From positions 1 through 7,803 of the forward strand of contig CALFVM010000137.1 of assembly GCA_937928665.1 (NCBI GenBank): 7,803 bases of DNA, read 5' to 3'. The DNA comes from an uncultured Candidatus Methylacidiphilales bacterium (GTDB lineage: Bacteria > Verrucomicrobiota > Verrucomicrobiia > Methylacidiphilales > CALFVM01). Under the pieces are notes generated by a model. The model made no database searches. It worked only from the letters and a program-made list of their open reading frames with translations, and was not told the DNA's origin. Positions within the stretch are counted from its first letter, which is position 1. Every line of letters begins with the position of its first letter. The position numbers and the translations under genes were made by a program. Below, one piece after another: positions 1 through 6,689 of this stretch.

Positions 1-471
1 GGGCTGGAGGGAGATGGTGGTGCCACGTTCGAGGTCCGCACGATCGAAAAAACTTTCGCCCCCGGCCTGGCCAGTGAGGCGGGTGAAGGCTTCGGCTCCG
101 AAGCGTTCGGATGGGAGCCACTCGAAGGCGATAGATTCCTGTTTGCGCATGGTGGGGAGGCTGGCAGTGCCCGGGGAGGCTTCGGGCGCGTCAACGAGGA
201 GTTGGCTGGCGGCGCGAGCGGTGACGGTGTCGGAGAGTTGATGGCGGAGCCGCACGCCGGCGTCGGCGGGATTGCCAAGGGTTTGAGGCGGGGTCACGGC
301 CGCGGAGAGTTCGGTGGATTCGCCGACGAGGCGGAGTTGGGTGGCGTCGGGTTTGGCGGGTCGGTCCTGGCGGGTGATGGCGTCGATGGCCTTGGGCAGC
401 GCGCGATCCCCGGCTGTGGCGAGGGCAGGCGCGAGGGCGACGGCCAAGACGAGGAACCGCACGGAGTTCAC
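1..471 (-). CDS. Secreted protein of unknown function, C-terminus cut by left edge
   Basis: I do not recognise this family. The frame is open for 157 codons from a GTG at 471 to the window edge. The first residues (VNSVRFLVLAVALAPALA followed by TAGDRALP) form a typical Sec signal peptide with a short basic start, a hydrophobic core and small residues at the likely cleavage site, so the product is probably exported. The mature part shows alternating polar/apolar stretches such as GVRLRHQLSDTVTARAASQL (about residues 77-96), then SIAFEWLPSERFGAEAF and a GTTISLQ segment at the edge. These could be beta-strands of an outer-membrane or surface beta-rich protein, but this is inference. The GTG was chosen because an in-frame stop (the TGA ending the glycosyltransferase gene) lies just upstream and the signal peptide begins here; a second GTG three codons later is possible. 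No Shine-Dalgarno site is visible. It follows the glycosyltransferase gene by 30 bp and is probably the last visible gene of the operon. Confidence 0.7.
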   Translation of the reverse strand, partial: MNSVRFLVLAVALAPALATAGDRALPKAIDAITRQDRPAKPDATQLRLVGESTELSAAVTPPQTLGNPADAGVRLRHQLSDTVTARAASQLLVDAPEASPGTASLPTMRKQESIAFEWLPSERFGAEAFTRLTGQAGGESFFDRADLERGTTISLQP

Positions 472-501
472 CCCGGAAAAGTGGCGTGGTGTGAAAAAAA
501 T

Positions 502-1569
502 TCAACTCCTGCCGTGGGGGGATAGGGGATGGCGGGCGATTTGATCGAGGCGGGCGACGAGGTCGGGGGTGCCATCGCGGTAGCCGGCAGCGATGGCGCG
601 GCGGTAGGCGGGGAGTTTTTGTTCAAAGGCGTGGAAGAGCGAGGGGGCGGGGGCGTGATCGTCGGTATAATCACCGTAGTTGAGTTCGCGGATGAAATGG
701 ACGTTGACGAATTGTTCGATGAGGCCGGCGATGGGGAAGCAAAGGACCGGTTTGCCAAAGTGGAGAGCTTCGCAGATGAGGTTATGGCCGCCGTTGATGA
801 TAGCATACGAGGACGAGGCGAGGTCGGCGAGGATGGCTTGGTTGTCGTAGGGACGGTAGGTGATGTTCCCGTCGGTGCCCTCTCGCTTGGCACCGTAACA
901 GAGGACGGGCCGATTGATTTGGCGGAGGGTGTTGAGGAGTTCGGGGAACTGGGGGATAGAGAGGTAAACGAGAATATGGCCGTGGTCGGAGGGGGTGTAG
1001 GCGGCCAGGTCGGGCCGGACGACCCCGGAGAAGAATTCGTCGGTGATGCCGGGACGTTGGCGGGGAGTAGGGCGAAAGAAGGAGGTGATGAGGTTGTGGC
1101 GTGTCCAGTCGTAGAGGCAGTAGTCGTTGAGCATGGTGAGGCGGTGGATGGTGCGGAGATGGGGTGGGACGGGGTAGGTGATGCTTTTGAGGATATGGGT
1201 ATGATCGACCGAGAGGCAAAACCGGCCGGTGAGGCGGGCGTAGATGGGGGTGAAGAATTCGCGGTCGGCGACGAGGAGGTCAGGGTTCCATTGGCGGACG
1301 AGCTGGTGGATGCGGTGGCAGATGGCAGGGATTTGAGTGATCCGGAGGGCGATTTGGCCGAGAGTCCCGGGGAGATCGAGCCGGCGGTTTTTGTGACGGG
1401 TATGGAGGACGGGGACGCGGAGGACGGGGTAACGGTCGCCGACGACTTCAGGGACGCGACCGCCGCCGATGAGGTGAAACTGGTGGTGGGGAAGTTGGGA
1501 GATGAGGGAGAGCGTGCGCATGATATGGCCATTGGTGTTACCCATGACCCCGTAAAGAATGCGCGCCAT
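502..1569 (-). CDS. GT-B glycosyltransferase, MurG/GT28-like (MJ1255-type)
   Basis: This 355-residue protein looks like a GT-B fold glycosyltransferase that would move a sugar from a nucleotide donor to an envelope or lipid acceptor on the cytoplasmic side. The N-terminus has the glycine loop ILYGVMGNTNGHIMR (residues 4-18, the G-x-GH motif of GT28-like enzymes). The C-terminal half has the donor-binding region: residues 257-288 contain INGGHNLICEAL, then FGKPVLCFPI, then an EQ followed by N (E285, Q286, N289), as in MurG relatives. The frame stays open far upstream into the hydrolase gene, but the in-frame ATG at 1569 gives the canonical MARILYG start and no better start lies in the 65-bp gap. 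A weak GGAG sits about 9 bases before the ATG, next to a CCTCCTT tract. The gene lies downstream of an acyltransferase and a hydrolase, which suggests a lipid or glycan acceptor. The substrate cannot be read from sequence. The fold and general class are fairly sure; the precise family is not. Confidence 0.85.
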   Translation of the reverse strand: MARILYGVMGNTNGHIMRTLSLISQLPHHQFHLIGGGRVPEVVGDRYPVLRVPVLHTRHKNRRLDLPGTLGQIALRITQIPAICHRIHQLVRQWNPDLLVADREFFTPIYARLTGRFCLSVDHTHILKSITYPVPPHLRTIHRLTMLNDYCLYDWTRHNLITSFFRPTPRQRPGITDEFFSGVVRPDLAAYTPSDHGHILVYLSIPQFPELLNTLRQINRPVLCYGAKREGTDGNITYRPYDNQAILADLASSSYAIINGGHNLICEALHFGKPVLCFPIAGLIEQFVNVHFIRELNYGDYTDDHAPAPSLFHAFEQKLPAYRRAIAAGYRDGTPDLVARLDQIARHPLSPHGRS

Positions 1570-1634
1570 CCAAGGAGGCTCCGGAAATTGATCGGCCTTG
1601 GCAAGGGAGTTTCGGGAAATGATCCTGATGGAGG

Positions 1635-2621
1635 CTAAGAGGGTTGAAGGAAGAGGTCGGGAAAAGACGTGCGGGCGAGTTTGAGGCTTTCGGGCATGAG
1701 TTGGTAGCCGACGTGGCCCTGGCGGAACTCGCGATAGATGGAGCCGGGCCATTTTTGGTGGAGGCAGCGGAGTTGGTGGGCAGGGGCGATGCGGTCGAAG
1801 GTTCCGGCGAAGAGCAGGATGCGGTCGGTCCGAATCATGGGGGTTTGGTGCGCCGGGCAGATGAGGCGGAGGTGGCGGCGGCAGTCGTCCCGGGTGATGC
1901 CGTCCTGGCGGGCTTGGTGCCTGAGGACGCGGGCGGCAGGGCTTTCCCAGACGGCGTGGTCGGCATCGGCGATGGGCTCGAGGAGCCAGGCGGTGGAGAG
2001 GTTGGATTCGAGGGCGAGGAGGAGGCCGCCGATCCAGCCGCCGTAGCTGGTGCCCCAGAGGCCGAGGTGGGGAACGCCTTTGGCTTTGAGGGCGGCAGAG
2101 ACCCAGCGAAGTTCGATGACGGCTTGGCGGATGGCTTCGCAGGTGAGGATGAAATTGGCACTGAGGGCGGGTTCCCCGGTCCAGATCCATGGGGGGCGTC
2201 GTCCGTAGTGGAAGGGGAGGTGAAAGAACATGGCACCCCAGCCGAGGCGGTTGAGGGTTTGGGCCCAGAGACGGTAGCCGACGTCGGACACGGACATGAC
2301 GCCGTGGAGGAGAAACATGACCGGGGAGTTCCAACCGCAGGGGCCGGGCCAGTAGTGGAGGTGGAGGTGATCGTTGGCGGCCCAGCCAATCGGGTGGGGA
2401 CTGGGCCGTGTCCATGGGCCGTGTTCGGGCAGGTCAGCCGGCGGTTGTGCTGAGGGCATGGCGAAGTAGTCCGCAGGAGAATGTTGGGCCCAATGATCGA
2501 CGTAGGCGCGGAATTGGTCTCCGGTGATGCGCCCGGCCCGGCGGCGGAGCTGGAGGGCGTTGACGAAGGCGAAGGAGGCACCGTCGATGGTGCGGGCGAG
2601 GGTGTCTTTCAGGAAGCTCAC
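1635..2621 (-). CDS. Alpha/beta hydrolase family protein
   Basis: This 328-residue protein has the hallmarks of an alpha/beta hydrolase. An oxyanion-hole LLHG is at residues 104-107, and the nucleophile elbow GTSYGG is at 190-195 with Ser192. A late acidic residue is Asp276 in FAGTFDRIAP, and the catalytic His303 is in GHVGY, so the Ser-Asp-His triad appears complete. The segment HLPFHYGRRPP (134-144), between the oxyanion strand and the nucleophile, resembles the conserved P-[FY]-[YH]-G-x-R-x-P stretch I associate with ABHD18/DUF2048-like hydrolases; that assignment is inference. There is no signal peptide, so it probably acts in the cytoplasm or at the inner face of the membrane on an ester or thioester. 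It starts with GTG at 2621, overlapping the acyltransferase stop in a GTGA junction, which implies translational coupling; no Shine-Dalgarno site is seen. It ends with TAG. A role in trimming or remodelling the acyltransferase product is possible but unproven. Confidence 0.85.
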   Translation of the reverse strand: MSFLKDTLARTIDGASFAFVNALQLRRRAGRITGDQFRAYVDHWAQHSPADYFAMPSAQPPADLPEHGPWTRPSPHPIGWAANDHLHLHYWPGPCGWNSPVMFLLHGVMSVSDVGYRLWAQTLNRLGWGAMFFHLPFHYGRRPPWIWTGEPALSANFILTCEAIRQAVIELRWVSAALKAKGVPHLGLWGTSYGGWIGGLLLALESNLSTAWLLEPIADADHAVWESPAARVLRHQARQDGITRDDCRRHLRLICPAHQTPMIRTDRILLFAGTFDRIAPAHQLRCLHQKWPGSIYREFRQGHVGYQLMPESLKLARTSFPDLFLQPS

Positions 2622-3301
2622 GGGCGGGCCCAGCGTTGTTGGGCGGTGTGGGGGATTTCGCAGGTGGTGAGGCGGCGGAATTGTTTGAGGTCGTCAAACA
2701 TGTCCCGCCAGGAGGCTTCGACAGCGCGGGTGAGGGCGGCTTTGGCCTCTTTTTTGGAAAGGGCAGGGTCGAGAGTAAGGGGTTGGCCAACGACAAGAAA
2801 GACGCGCGGGCGACGGAGGAGGGAGCGGATGTCGTAAAGTTGGTCGGAGCCAATGAGGAGGATGGGTTGGACGGGGCAGTCCGCGATGGCGCAGAGGGAG
2901 GCGAGTCCGTCGCCAAGGGTGATTCCGCCGAGGACGGAGGTGGGGCCGGAGCGGATGCCGCCCTCAGGGAACATGAGGACGCGACGGTTTTGTTTGAGAC
3001 GTGTGGTGGCCGCACGAACGGCGGAGGTATCGTGCCGGGCGCGGTCAACGGGGAAGACGTCGAGGGAGGTGAAGAAGAGGTTGGAGAGGGGATAGGCGAA
3101 GAGTCCGCGGGTGGCCATGATGTCGAGTTTCTTGGGGAGGAAGCCGGCGAGGAAGGGGGGGTCGAAATGGCTGGTGTGATTGGAAACAACGAGGACGGGA
3201 CCATCGGCCATGCGGTCGGCGTGGAGGACTTCGACGCGACAAAGGATGCGGAGAATGACACCGCAAAGGGTGGCAATGGTCCAGTAGCAAAAGGTCCGCA
3301 C
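2618..3301 (-). CDS. PlsC-family acyltransferase (1-acylglycerol-3-phosphate acyltransferase-like)
   Basis: This 227-residue protein belongs to the lysophosphatidic acid acyltransferase (PlsC) family, which transfers a fatty acyl group from acyl-ACP or acyl-CoA to lysophospholipid or related acceptors at the inner membrane. The catalytic HX4D motif is NHTSHFD (residues 41-47, His42 and Asp47). The glycerol-phosphate-binding block is FPEGGIR at 111-117, and the proline block PVQPILLI is at 143-150. A hydrophobic N-terminal segment (about 4-20, YWTIATLCGVILRIL) could anchor it to the membrane. The length is typical of short PlsC proteins. It starts with GTG at 3301; no in-frame start exists between this and the glk stop 17 bp upstream, and no Shine-Dalgarno site is visible. 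Its stop overlaps the hydrolase start, tying these two genes together. It may be the housekeeping PlsC or a specialised acyltransferase for another lipid; sequence alone does not decide. Confidence 0.9.
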   Translation of the reverse strand: MRTFCYWTIATLCGVILRILCRVEVLHADRMADGPVLVVSNHTSHFDPPFLAGFLPKKLDIMATRGLFAYPLSNLFFTSLDVFPVDRARHDTSAVRAATTRLKQNRRVLMFPEGGIRSGPTSVLGGITLGDGLASLCAIADCPVQPILLIGSDQLYDIRSLLRRPRVFLVVGQPLTLDPALSKKEAKAALTRAVEASWRDMFDDLKQFRRLTTCEIPHTAQQRWARP

Positions 3302-3318
3302 GGATTGGGAGCGTGACT

Positions 3319-4314
3319 TTACGCGGAGGCGTTGTGTTGGGTTCGGTGTTGGGCGAACCAGGCTGCACCGAGGAGGGCGGCTTTGTCGTTGAGGATGATG
3401 CGGATGGGGATTTGAGCGAGGATGTCGCGCAAGGGCCCGTTGCCGCGGAAGGTTTGGCAGAAGGTGGCGGGGTCGAGGGAGGCGAGAAGTTTCGGAATGA
3501 TGCCGCCGCCGAGATAGATGCCGCCGGTGGCCATGAGGTTGAGGGCGAGGTTGGAGGCCTCCATGGCGTAAAGTTTGAGGAAGAGTTCATTGGTCCGGCG
3601 GCAAACGGGGCAGCGGTTTTCGTTGCCGGCGCGCGTGACGGCGGCGGCGGGGATGCCGCTTCCCATTTCTTCGGCCAGCCACGCCGGGGTGCGGGAGCCG
3701 GAGCGGGAAAGGGTGAAGTCGTAGAGCCTCATGAAGCTGCGGCCGGCAAGGAAATCTTCCCAGGAGGGGGAGGGGCAAAGGGGGCGAACAAAATGGTAGA
3801 GGGCGAGGTCTTCTTCATCGCGGGGGCTGAAGTCGCAGTGGCCGCCTTCGCAGGCGAAGGGGTGGTAGCGGAGTCCGTCCCAGAAGAGGCCGGCTTCACC
3901 GAGGCCGGTTCCGGCGGAGACGACGCCGCGGTTGCCGACGGCAGCCGGGTTGCCGGGCTGGATGGTGTGAAAGTCGGCGGGCGCAAGGGCGAAGATGCCG
4001 TAGGCGTTGGCTTCGAGGTCGTTGAGGAGGTGGAGGCGGCGCACGCCGATGGACCGGGCGAGATCCTCGCCGTCGATGGTCCAGGGAAGGTTGGTGGCGT
4101 GGACACGGCCGTTTTGGACGGGGCCAGCGATACCGAGGCAGGCGGATTCGGGCGGCGCGGGGGCGTCGTTGAGAAAGTGGTCGAGGATGGCGTCGAGGCC
4201 ACCCTCTTGGTTGCTGGGGTAGGAAGCCTCCCGGAGAAAGGTGCAAGGGCCGCCCTCGAAGTGCCCGAGAGCGAGATTGACTTTGGTGCCGCCGATGTCG
4301 CCTGCGAGGAACAT
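3319..4314 (-). CDS. glk: Glucokinase (Glk, ROK-unrelated E. coli-type family)
   Basis: This enzyme phosphorylates glucose with ATP to glucose-6-phosphate in the cytoplasm, feeding the PGI encoded just upstream. The 331 residues match the usual length of bacterial Glk (about 320). The phosphate-binding loop GDIGGTKVNLAL is at residues 5-16 and GIAGPV at 61-66. The sugar-binding/catalytic pair is Asn98-Asp99 in LLNDLEANAYG, followed by the adenosine-side loop SAGTGLGEAGL (133-143). The glucose-binding EGGH is at 156-159 and the C-terminal glycine block GGIYLGGGI at 264-272. A CPVCRR stretch at 235-240 sits where Glk proteins often have a Cys pair. The pattern is of the Glk family (PF02685 type) rather than ROK, since the ROK zinc-binding CxCGxxGC motif is absent. 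The ATG at 4314 lies 9 bp after the pgi stop, with no clear Shine-Dalgarno site, so translation is probably coupled to pgi. Confidence 0.95.
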   Translation of the reverse strand: MFLAGDIGGTKVNLALGHFEGGPCTFLREASYPSNQEGGLDAILDHFLNDAPAPPESACLGIAGPVQNGRVHATNLPWTIDGEDLARSIGVRRLHLLNDLEANAYGIFALAPADFHTIQPGNPAAVGNRGVVSAGTGLGEAGLFWDGLRYHPFACEGGHCDFSPRDEEDLALYHFVRPLCPSPSWEDFLAGRSFMRLYDFTLSRSGSRTPAWLAEEMGSGIPAAAVTRAGNENRCPVCRRTNELFLKLYAMEASNLALNLMATGGIYLGGGIIPKLLASLDPATFCQTFRGNGPLRDILAQIPIRIILNDKAALLGAAWFAQHRTQHNASA

Positions 4315-4323
4315 TTCGTGAGA

Positions 4324-6045
4324 TCAGCTCACGCCGCGGACGATATTGAGGAGAGTAGAGAGGCCGACAGGGACATCGGAGGGGAGGTGAACGCGGAGGG
4401 CACGGCGGCCGCGCTCGGCGAGGACTTCGAAGTCGCCGCGGGCCTGGGCGGCTTTGACGATGCCGAAGGTATAGGTCTGGCCGGGGACGGGGAGGTCGGT
4501 GGCATCGTCACAGGTGATCTGGAGGAAGACGCCGGTGTTGGGCCCGCCTTTGTAGGCCTGGCCGGTGGAGTGGAGGAAGCGGGGGCCGAAGCCGAGACAG
4601 GTGGCAACGGTTTTGCGGTCGCGGAGATGGTGGCGGATGGCTTGGAGGATGTCTTTGTGATCGTCGGTCATGGGAACGTAAGCGAGGAGACCGAGGTAAT
4701 CGCCGGGTTTGATTTGGTCGAGGAGTGCCTTGATCAGGTCGGGAACGGCCGCGGTGGGGGCGGCAGCTTTGAGGACGGCTTCATTACGCGGGTCGGTAAA
4801 GAGCGAGAGGGTGCAGTCGGAGGCGATGGGGGATTCCGGCGGGAGGGCCTTGGTTTCCTCGTAGGCGGCGGTGAGTTTTTTGGTGACGATTTTGGAGGCT
4901 TCGACATCGGGTTGATCGAAAGGGTTGATGCCAAGGACGGAGCCGGCAACGGCGATGGCGAATTCCCAGCGGAAGAACTCTGCGGTGAGATCGTTCAGGT
5001 CGGCGAGGGTGATGCGGACCACGGGATGCCCGGCGGTGGCGAGAGCTTCGACGGCAGGGGTTTGAGGGTCGTCCTCGTCGGCAAGGGTGATGTGGACGAA
5101 GAGTCGGTCGGAGCCGTAGTGGTCGGGGGTGGTGATGCCTTCGAGGTCAACGGGGATGAGAGCTTTGCCAAGTTTTCCGGTGGATTCGGCGGTGAGTTGC
5201 TCGAGCCAAGCACCGAAGTCCCAGAGGGCGGGAGTCATGAAGAAGGTGACTTTGTCGCGTCCGGCGATGCCGAGTGCCCCGAGGATGGCACCGAGTGCTC
5301 CGCCTGGGTTGGAGCCGAGATCGGGGGCATGGCAGGCGTCGGCCATTGGGAGGACGCGGGTGAGGAGGTCGCGGACGTTGAGGCCCATGGCGGCCATGGC
5401 GGTGGTGCCGAAGGCGGAGAGGGCGGAGTAGCGGCCGCCCACGGTGGGTTCGCCGTAGAAGATGCGCCAGAAGTTGTCGGCTTTAGCGACCGCTTCCATG
5501 TGGGAACCGGGATCGGTGATGGCGACAAAATGGGAACCGGCGTCGGGGCCGAGGTCGCGGGTGGCGCGATCGAAGAAGAATTGTTTGAGGATGTTGGGCT
5601 CGAGGGTTCCGCCCGATTTGCTGGCGACGATGAAAAGGGTTTCGGCAGAGGGACACCGGGCGGCGAAGCTGGCGACTTGGGCGGGATCGGTGGAGTCGAG
5701 AACGTGGAGTTCAGGGAAGCCGGGGATGATGCCGTAGGTGATGCGGAGGACTTCGGGGCAGAGGCTGGAACCGCCCATACCGAGGAGGAGGATGTGTTTG
5801 AATCCGCGGGCCTTCACTTCGGCTTGAAAGGATTCGATTTCGGCGATGCGAGCGAGTTCGGTTTCAACGATGGTGAGCCAGCCCAGCCATTTTTCTTCAC
5901 CGCTGGAGGTCCACACGCCGGGATCTTTGGCCCAGAGGCGGGCGACCGTGCCGTGCTGCGACCAGGAGTCGAGGACGGATTGAACGAGCTGGGATTGTTC
6001 CGGGGTGAGGGAGGCGCGGAGGCGGGCGGCGTCGGTGAGGGTCAT
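4324..6045 (-). CDS. pgi: Glucose-6-phosphate isomerase, tal-pgi fusion-type PGI domain as a stand-alone protein
   Basis: This enzyme interconverts glucose-6-phosphate and fructose-6-phosphate. In the 573 residues, the SIS-fold sugar-phosphate loops are LLGMGGSSLCPEV (87-99) and ASKSGGTLEPN (141-151). PGI signature 1 is TVGGRYSALSAFG (201-213), the catalytic Glu is in AESTGK (Glu287), and the second signature is FDQPDVEASK (376-385, Lys385). The N-terminal RLWAKDPGVW...WLGWL (36-57) and the long tail with LGFGPRFLHSTGQAYKGG (484-501), then DLPVPGQTYTFGIVKAAQARGD, are what I know from the PGI half of bifunctional transaldolase/PGI proteins. Here no transaldolase domain precedes it: an ATG starts the PGI part directly, 17 bp after the rpiB stop. 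The bases before that ATG are CCTCTCCTCCT, which is not a Shine-Dalgarno site. Function as PGI is nearly certain; the evolutionary link to the fusion is from remembered motifs. Confidence 0.95.
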   Translation of the reverse strand: MTLTDAARLRASLTPEQSQLVQSVLDSWSQHGTVARLWAKDPGVWTSSGEEKWLGWLTIVETELARIAEIESFQAEVKARGFKHILLLGMGGSSLCPEVLRITYGIIPGFPELHVLDSTDPAQVASFAARCPSAETLFIVASKSGGTLEPNILKQFFFDRATRDLGPDAGSHFVAITDPGSHMEAVAKADNFWRIFYGEPTVGGRYSALSAFGTTAMAAMGLNVRDLLTRVLPMADACHAPDLGSNPGGALGAILGALGIAGRDKVTFFMTPALWDFGAWLEQLTAESTGKLGKALIPVDLEGITTPDHYGSDRLFVHITLADEDDPQTPAVEALATAGHPVVRITLADLNDLTAEFFRWEFAIAVAGSVLGINPFDQPDVEASKIVTKKLTAAYEETKALPPESPIASDCTLSLFTDPRNEAVLKAAAPTAAVPDLIKALLDQIKPGDYLGLLAYVPMTDDHKDILQAIRHHLRDRKTVATCLGFGPRFLHSTGQAYKGGPNTGVFLQITCDDATDLPVPGQTYTFGIVKAAQARGDFEVLAERGRRALRVHLPSDVPVGLSTLLNIVRGVS

Positions 6046-6062
6046 AGGAGGAGAGGTTGGGT

Positions 6063-6530
6063 TTAGTCGTGGTGAGTGGGGGAAAAAAACGCGCGTTCGA
6101 TATCAAGCACTTTGGAGAGACGGCGGGCGTGACGTTCCTCAGCCGTGTAGCGGGCCTTGAGGAAGGTATCGACAAGTTCTTTGGCAAGCTCCTCGCCGAT
6201 GATCCGGGCTCCGAGGACGAGGACGTTAATGTCGTCGTGTTCGACGCCTTGATGAGCTGAATAGGTATCGTGGCAGAGTCCGGCGCGGACGCCGGGGATT
6301 TTATTGGCGGCGACTGACGCTCCGACGCCACTGCCACAGAGGAGGATACCGCGATCCGCTTCGCCTCGGGCGATGACCATGCCGAGCTTCATGGCGAAGT
6401 CGGGATAATCAACGGCGGCGTCGCTGTGAGTGCCGACATCGGAAAGATCATATCCTTCGGCGATGAGACGGGCTTTGAGGGTTTCCTTCAGGTGGAAGGC
6501 AGCGTGGTCGGAGCCGATAACGAGCTTCAT
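6063..6530 (-). CDS. rpiB: Ribose-5-phosphate isomerase B
   Basis: RpiB interconverts ribose-5-phosphate and ribulose-5-phosphate in the non-oxidative pentose phosphate pathway; relatives (RpiB/LacA/LacB) act on other aldose phosphates such as allose or galactose phosphates. The 155 residues are the usual length. Key positions are visible: SDHA with Asp8-His9, DYPDFA at 41-46, the catalytic Cys65 in the anion-hole loop LLCGSGVGASVAANK (63-77), and His98 within SAHQGVEHDDINVLVLGARI (91-110). The SAHQGVEHDD variant replaces the SARxSREHND form of E. coli RpiB; I recall it as common in several phyla, so it is a subfamily mark rather than a defect. The Cys65 form favours pentose over galactose phosphates. 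ATG at 6530 was chosen because MKLVIGSDHA is the canonical N-terminus. It is the first gene of the operon, next to the divergent intergenic region; no Shine-Dalgarno site is evident. Confidence 0.95.
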   Translation of the reverse strand: MKLVIGSDHAAFHLKETLKARLIAEGYDLSDVGTHSDAAVDYPDFAMKLGMVIARGEADRGILLCGSGVGASVAANKIPGVRAGLCHDTYSAHQGVEHDDINVLVLGARIIGEELAKELVDTFLKARYTAEERHARRLSKVLDIERAFFSPTHHD

Positions 6531-6552
6531 GGAATCTTGCGGAGCGTAGGGG

Positions 6553-6564
6553 TTCGCGAGCGAA
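6553..6564. promoter_or_regulatory. 12-bp dyad (TTCGC-GA-GCGAA), possible operator upstream of rpiB
   Basis: TTCGC and its exact inverted copy GCGAA are separated by two bases, giving a near-perfect palindrome 23 bp upstream of the rpiB start codon. The two-base centre makes an RNA hairpin unlikely, so if it works it would be as a protein-binding site in the rpiB operon leader. Such short dyads can arise by chance in GC-rich DNA, and no second copy was seen in this gap. Confidence 0.2.
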
Positions 6565-6682
6565 TGCCAAGGTTAAGGTGAAGTGAGGCTGATCAATCTG
6601 GCACTTTTGGAGTGCGATTGGGGTGTCTGGCGATTTTTTTCTTGAAAAATGTGTAAATAGTCGGAAATCTCCTGCAAATCCT

Positions 6683-6689
6683 AAAGGAA
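6683..6689 (+). promoter_or_regulatory. Shine-Dalgarno site of the outer-membrane protein gene
   Basis: AAAGGAA lies with its AGGA core 5 bases before the ATG at 6694. It supports that start and contrasts with the minus-strand genes, which lack such sites. Confidence 0.6.

Noticed and set aside
529..1638. A 369-codon plus-strand open frame opposite the glycosyltransferase gene
   Set aside because: It has the same acidic, glycine-rich antisense composition and no recognisable motif; the opposite strand encodes a clear GT-B enzyme.
502..2415. Reading the glycosyltransferase as a 637-residue protein with an N-terminal extension
   Set aside because: The extension lies out of frame over the hydrolase gene, is Pro/Arg-rich, and the true N-terminal motif MARILYGVMG begins at the ATG at 1569.
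3313..6066. A 917-codon open frame on the plus strand opposite glk and pgi
   Set aside because: Its product is a monotonous Gly/Glu/Asp/Ala/Val-rich chain without any domain, and it lies antisense to two unmistakable enzymes. Long antisense frames like this arise from the C-ending codons of GC-rich genes.
6570..6585. AAGGT direct repeat in the intergenic region
   Set aside because: Two 5-base copies in purine-rich DNA are expected by chance and have no partner elements.
6601..6615. Inverted repeat GCACT-TTTGG-AGTGC as a terminator or attenuator
   Set aside because: The stem is only 5 bp, no T-tract follows directly, and it lies in a promoter region, where a terminator makes little sense.
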